Shown here one piece after another: positions 6,389-8,634 of a DNA stretch of 8,634 nt; position 1 is the stretch's first letter; each line of letters starts with the position of its first letter. The stretch is from an uncultured Sulfurovum sp. GTDB lineage: Bacteria; Campylobacterota; Campylobacteria; Campylobacterales; Sulfurovaceae. Location of the stretch: assembly GCA_902727915.1 (NCBI GenBank), contig CACVAU010000012.1, positions 1 to 8,634 of the forward strand. The letters are read 5' to 3'. Made by a program: the position numbers and the translations under genes. Under the pieces are notes generated by a model that searched no databases, was not told where the DNA came from, and worked only from the letters and a program-made list of their open reading frames with translations.

Positions 6389-7412
6389 AAAAGCCATCAT
6401 CACAGGAGCAACAGGAGGCTTAGGTCGAAATTTAGGTGAGTTTCTCACTAAAGAAAATTGGGAACTTCTAGGTTTTGGACGAAATGAAAGCATCGGTAAA
6501 GAGTTAGGTTATGCCTTTAAAGATTTTGATTTAAGTAACTTAGAAGAGACCTTAGAAGCTTTTGAAGAGGCTGATGTGGTATTTCATTGTGCTGCACGTT
6601 CTTCACCTTGGGGGAAGTATGAACTTTTTTATAAAGACAATGTTCAAGCTACAGACAATGTTTTAACAGCCATGAAAAAGTACAACATCCCAAAACTGGT
6701 GCATGTCTCAACACCGAGTATCTATTTTGATTTTAGCGACCAACTTAATGTGCAAGAGAGCTACCGACCAAAAACATTTGTGAATGCCTATGCTCAAACA
6801 AAATATGAAGCTGAAGAGTTGGTTTTGGCTTCAAGTGTAGATGTTAGCATTATACGACCTCGTGGGATATTTGGTGAGTATGATTCGGTGTTGATTCCTC
6901 GTTTAGAGAAAATAGCCAATAGAGGGGTGTTACCCCTCATAAATAAGGGAAATGTTTTGGTGGATGTGACTTATGTGGGTAATGTGGTTCATGCCATGTA
7001 CCTCTGTGCTACCAAAGAGTTACCTGCTCAAAGCATCTTTAACATTACAAATGATGAACCCATAGAAATTTCAAAACTTTTTGAGATGGTCATGGGAACC
7101 TTGGGCAAAGAAGTGAAGTATAAAAAGGTTGCCTATAAAACTATGATGAGGCTGGCAACCGTTTTGGAGTTTGTTGCTAAAATGGGTTTAAGTAAAGAAC
7201 CGATGATAACCAAATATGGTGTGGGACTTATAGCTCATGATCAGACGTTGGACTTGCAGAGGGCTAAGGATATTTTGGGGTATTGTCCGAAGTATAGTAT
7301 AGAGGAAGGGTTGGAGAGGTATAAAAGAAGTAGAGTTGATTTTGACGCAATATCATCTAAAGGTGACAAAAGTAGAGGAATAGAATTACTAAATAAGTTA
7401 GATAATAAGTAA
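6378..7412 (+). CDS. NAD(P)-dependent epimerase/dehydrogenase, extended SDR (OleD-like / 3-beta-HSD family)
   Basis: This 344-residue cytoplasmic oxidoreductase has a Rossmann fold. The nucleotide motif is TGATGGLG (Gly10, Gly13, Gly16), the dinucleotide-binding Asp51 region reads FDLSN, and the active site is Ser111/Thr112 in HVSTPS with Tyr138-x3-Lys142 in AYAQTKYEAE. RPRGIFG at 160-166 and DVTYVGNVVHA at about 196-206 are typical of the 3-beta-hydroxysteroid dehydrogenase/OleD branch, which reduces a beta-keto group or oxidises a beta-hydroxyl group. Together with the ketosynthase 5 kb upstream this suggests one acyl condensation and reduction pathway, but the substrate is unknown. ATG 6378 lies within the end of the AAA_14 gene and has only a weak AAAAGA-type ribosome site, so translation is probably coupled. 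The family pattern ends near residue 318 (EEGLERYKRSR); the following charged stretch to residue 344 is an unexpected tail. Confidence 0.88.
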   Translation: MKTKKAIITGATGGLGRNLGEFLTKENWELLGFGRNESIGKELGYAFKDFDLSNLEETLEAFEEADVVFHCAARSSPWGKYELFYKDNVQATDNVLTAMKKYNIPKLVHVSTPSIYFDFSDQLNVQESYRPKTFVNAYAQTKYEAEELVLASSVDVSIIRPRGIFGEYDSVLIPRLEKIANRGVLPLINKGNVLVDVTYVGNVVHAMYLCATKELPAQSIFNITNDEPIEISKLFEMVMGTLGKEVKYKKVAYKTMMRLATVLEFVAKMGLSKEPMITKYGVGLIAHDQTLDLQRAKDILGYCPKYSIEEGLERYKRSRVDFDAISSKGDKSRGIELLNKLDNK

Positions 7413-7435
7413 TCTGTATTTAACTAAAGTATATA

Positions 7436-7463
7436 TATAATAAATAAAATATATAGATAGGAG
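7436..7463 (+). promoter_or_regulatory. Promoter -10 and ribosome site of the toxin-antitoxin operon
   Basis: TATAAT at 7436-7441 lies in a TA-repeat stretch with no convincing -35, and AGGAG at 7459-7463 sits 6 bases before the antitoxin ATG at 7470. TATATA occurs on both sides (about 7432-7439 and 7450-7455), giving a symmetrical AT-rich site that could be bound by the antitoxin, since Phd/YefM proteins usually repress their own operon. The symmetry is low in complexity, so the operator reading is weak. Confidence 0.4.
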
Positions 7464-7469
7464 TTTATT

Positions 7470-7727
7470 ATGATTATAGGTGTATCAGAATTACAAAAAA
7501 ATATTAGTATTTTCAAAAATCTTACTGAAACTGTACATATTATTGATAAAAAGACTAAAGAAGTATTAGCATTAGTTTTACCAAAATCACAAATGGAAGA
7601 ACATACTTTAACGGATGCTTTGGCTGGTAGTTTACACGTCAAAAACTCTATGGGTGAGCATAAGGGTTTTGATATGATGGTAGAAGATGCTTATGAGCAA
7701 GAGATGAGAGAAAAATATGGCATCTAA
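7470..7727 (+). CDS. Phd/YefM-type antitoxin
   Basis: This 85-residue protein begins with a Phd/YefM-like DNA-binding region: the short ISELQKN-type opening (here VSELQKNISIF, residues 5-15) followed by a beta strand pattern VHIIDKKTKEVLALVLP. The second half is acidic (EDAYEQEMREKYGI at the end) and is the expected toxin-wrapping tail. It should neutralise the PIN toxin encoded next and repress the shared promoter. The overlap with the toxin gene is 11 bases, the classical coupling that makes antitoxin first. The length is normal for the family (about 75-95). Pairing of a Phd-like antitoxin with a PIN toxin is common, although VapB of the AbrB type is the better-known partner. Confidence 0.85.
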   Translation: MIIGVSELQKNISIFKNLTETVHIIDKKTKEVLALVLPKSQMEEHTLTDALAGSLHVKNSMGEHKGFDMMVEDAYEQEMREKYGI

Positions 7728-8106
7728 GGTTTTATTGGATGCTAATGTACTTATTCGATTTTTAACACGAGACCATGAAGAACATTATTTAAAAAGTATA
7801 GAAATATTTCGAGACATTGAAAATGGAAAAATAGAAGTTATGTTAATGGATTTTATATTGGCAGAGGTAATTTATGTTTTGAAAAGAATTTATAAACTTG
7901 AAAAAAAAGACATATCTTCGGCATTGAAAAAACTACTTTTATATAAGCATCTGTACACTGAAAATAAATTAGTGACATTTGAAGCACTTGAAATTTATGC
8001 TGATAAAAACATAGATTTTGCAGATTCATTGTTGTGTGCTAAAAAGAAGTTAGAAGGTTTTGAAATTGTTAGTTTTGATAAGGATATTGGGCGTTGTTTG
8101 AAATAA
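7717..8106 (+). CDS. PIN-domain toxin (VapC-like ribonuclease)
   Basis: This 129-residue single PIN domain is likely to be a Mg2+-dependent endoribonuclease that cuts tRNA or rRNA when not bound by its antitoxin. The acidic active site is complete: Asp8 in LLDANVLIRF, Glu50 in AEVIYVLKR, Asp103 (with Asp100) in IDFADSLLCA, and Asp121 in SFDKDIG. Its length matches VapC toxins. ATG 7717 overlaps the antitoxin stop, and a purine-rich GAGATGAGAG at 7701-7710 lies 6 bases upstream as the ribosome site. There is no sign of inactivation, so the module is probably live and could stabilise the neighbouring accessory DNA. The RNA target cannot be told from sequence. Confidence 0.88.
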   Translation: MASKVLLDANVLIRFLTRDHEEHYLKSIEIFRDIENGKIEVMLMDFILAEVIYVLKRIYKLEKKDISSALKKLLLYKHLYTENKLVTFEALEIYADKNIDFADSLLCAKKKLEGFEIVSFDKDIGRCLK

Positions 8107-8136
8107 ATAGTTCTCAAAAAATAATTTAGGATAGGT

Positions 8137-8634
8137 ATGATTAAAAAACTAAAAAAAGTGACCCTACTAGACATAAAAAATAATTTAGCAGTAATATTAC
8201 TTTTCCCTGCCTTATTAGGAGGGCTGTGGCAACTTTTAGAGTTATCTAAAATGTCCATTTCTTTTATTCGATTTTTTTCTCCTACACAATTACTTCCTGA
8301 TGGGCTTTTGATATTATTTATATTTGGGATGATATATTTACCAATTCAATTAGGACTTTTAGATAGAAAAATAAATTTAAAAAGAAAAGTTTTAAAGGTT
8401 TCTGAAACTAAGCCTTCTTTATTTGTAGATTATTATACTAGACCCTTATTTTTAAATAAACTTGTGTTTATTGATAATCCTATTTATAGAATAGGTTCGA
8501 TTTGGATTCATATATTGCAACTTTTTTTAGGTTTGTCAATTATGGTATTGGTTGTTATAGTTCTTAATTATTTTAATGAAGAATTTAATTTTGCAACATT
8601 TATTTTATTTTTAATTCTATTTATATCTATAGGA
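8137..8634 (+). CDS. Unrecognised multi-pass membrane protein, 3' end outside the window
   Basis: An open frame starts at ATG 8137, with AGGA at 8128-8131 five bases upstream, and stays open for 166 codons to the window edge. The product begins MIKKLKKVTLLDIKNN, a basic cytoplasmic start. Four hydrophobic segments follow, at about residues 17-34 (LAVILLFPALLGGLW), 55-75 (LLILFIFGMIYLPIQLGLL), 120-144 (WIHILQLFLGLSIMVLVVIVL) and 152-166. A charged stretch with KINLKRKVLKVSETKP separates the second and third and probably faces the cytoplasm. I do not recognise the family and assign no function. It lies 30 bases after the toxin gene and could be cotranscribed with it, though its strong ribosome site suggests independent translation. 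Confidence 0.75.
   Translation, partial: MIKKLKKVTLLDIKNNLAVILLFPALLGGLWQLLELSKMSISFIRFFSPTQLLPDGLLILFIFGMIYLPIQLGLLDRKINLKRKVLKVSETKPSLFVDYYTRPLFLNKLVFIDNPIYRIGSIWIHILQLFLGLSIMVLVVIVLNYFNEEFNFATFILFLILFISIG

Noticed and set aside
7995..8258. Minus-strand open frame spanning the toxin end and the membrane protein start
   Set aside because: It overlaps the PIN active-site codons and the membrane gene on the other strand and shows no domain.

Overview
The window is an AT-rich stretch with short intergenic gaps, purine-rich ribosome sites (AAGGAG, AGGAG) and TATAAT-type -10 boxes, several of them extended and with a weak -35. Together with the gene content this suggests a low-GC Gram-negative bacterium, possibly a Campylobacterota relative such as Sulfurimonas or Arcobacter. 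That placement is an inference; no rRNA or other marker gene is present.

Left part (1-1240): the last codons of an unidentified gene (3-74) are followed by a beta-ketoacyl-ACP synthase III/FabH-like ketosynthase (109-1086). An in-frame TAA (847-849) splits it so that the catalytic Cys lies on one piece and the His and Asn on the other. Directly downstream, two perfectly complementary 27-base arms (1098-1124 and 1212-1238), each a small hairpin with an outward GTAG head, form a REP doublet (REPIN-like element).

Central accessory block (about 1240-6388): an overlapping two-gene operon encodes an SMC/ABC-like AAA ATPase (1284-3029) and an HNH endonuclease (3016-3990). This is the architecture of Septu (PtuA/PtuB) anti-phage systems, and no retron reverse transcriptase is visible here. 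Next comes a DUF1016 (YhcG/RpnC-like) PD-(D/E)XK nuclease (4070-5104) with its own promoter and a possible operator, and an unusual 12-base-arm hairpin inside its coding sequence. An AAA_14/DUF4143 ATPase with a C-terminal nuclease-like motif (5171-6388) closes the block. All four are typical of defence or mobile islands.

Right part (6378-8634): an NAD(P)-dependent epimerase/dehydrogenase of the extended SDR type (6378-7412), resembling OleD-like 3-beta-hydroxysteroid dehydrogenase family proteins, overlaps the ATPase gene and carries an unusual C-terminal tail. A Phd/YefM-type antitoxin and VapC-type PIN toxin pair (7470-8106) follows, then the first 166 codons of an unrecognised multi-pass membrane protein that runs off the window.

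A ketosynthase and an SDR reductase, both plausible members of one fatty-acyl condensation and reduction pathway, now stand on either side of a block of nuclease and ATPase genes. The simplest reading is that defence cargo entered or accumulated in a lipid-type locus, and that the ketosynthase is now decaying. The most useful targets are the ATPase-HNH pair, its possible cooperation with the DUF1016 nuclease, and the REP doublet at the left edge of the block.
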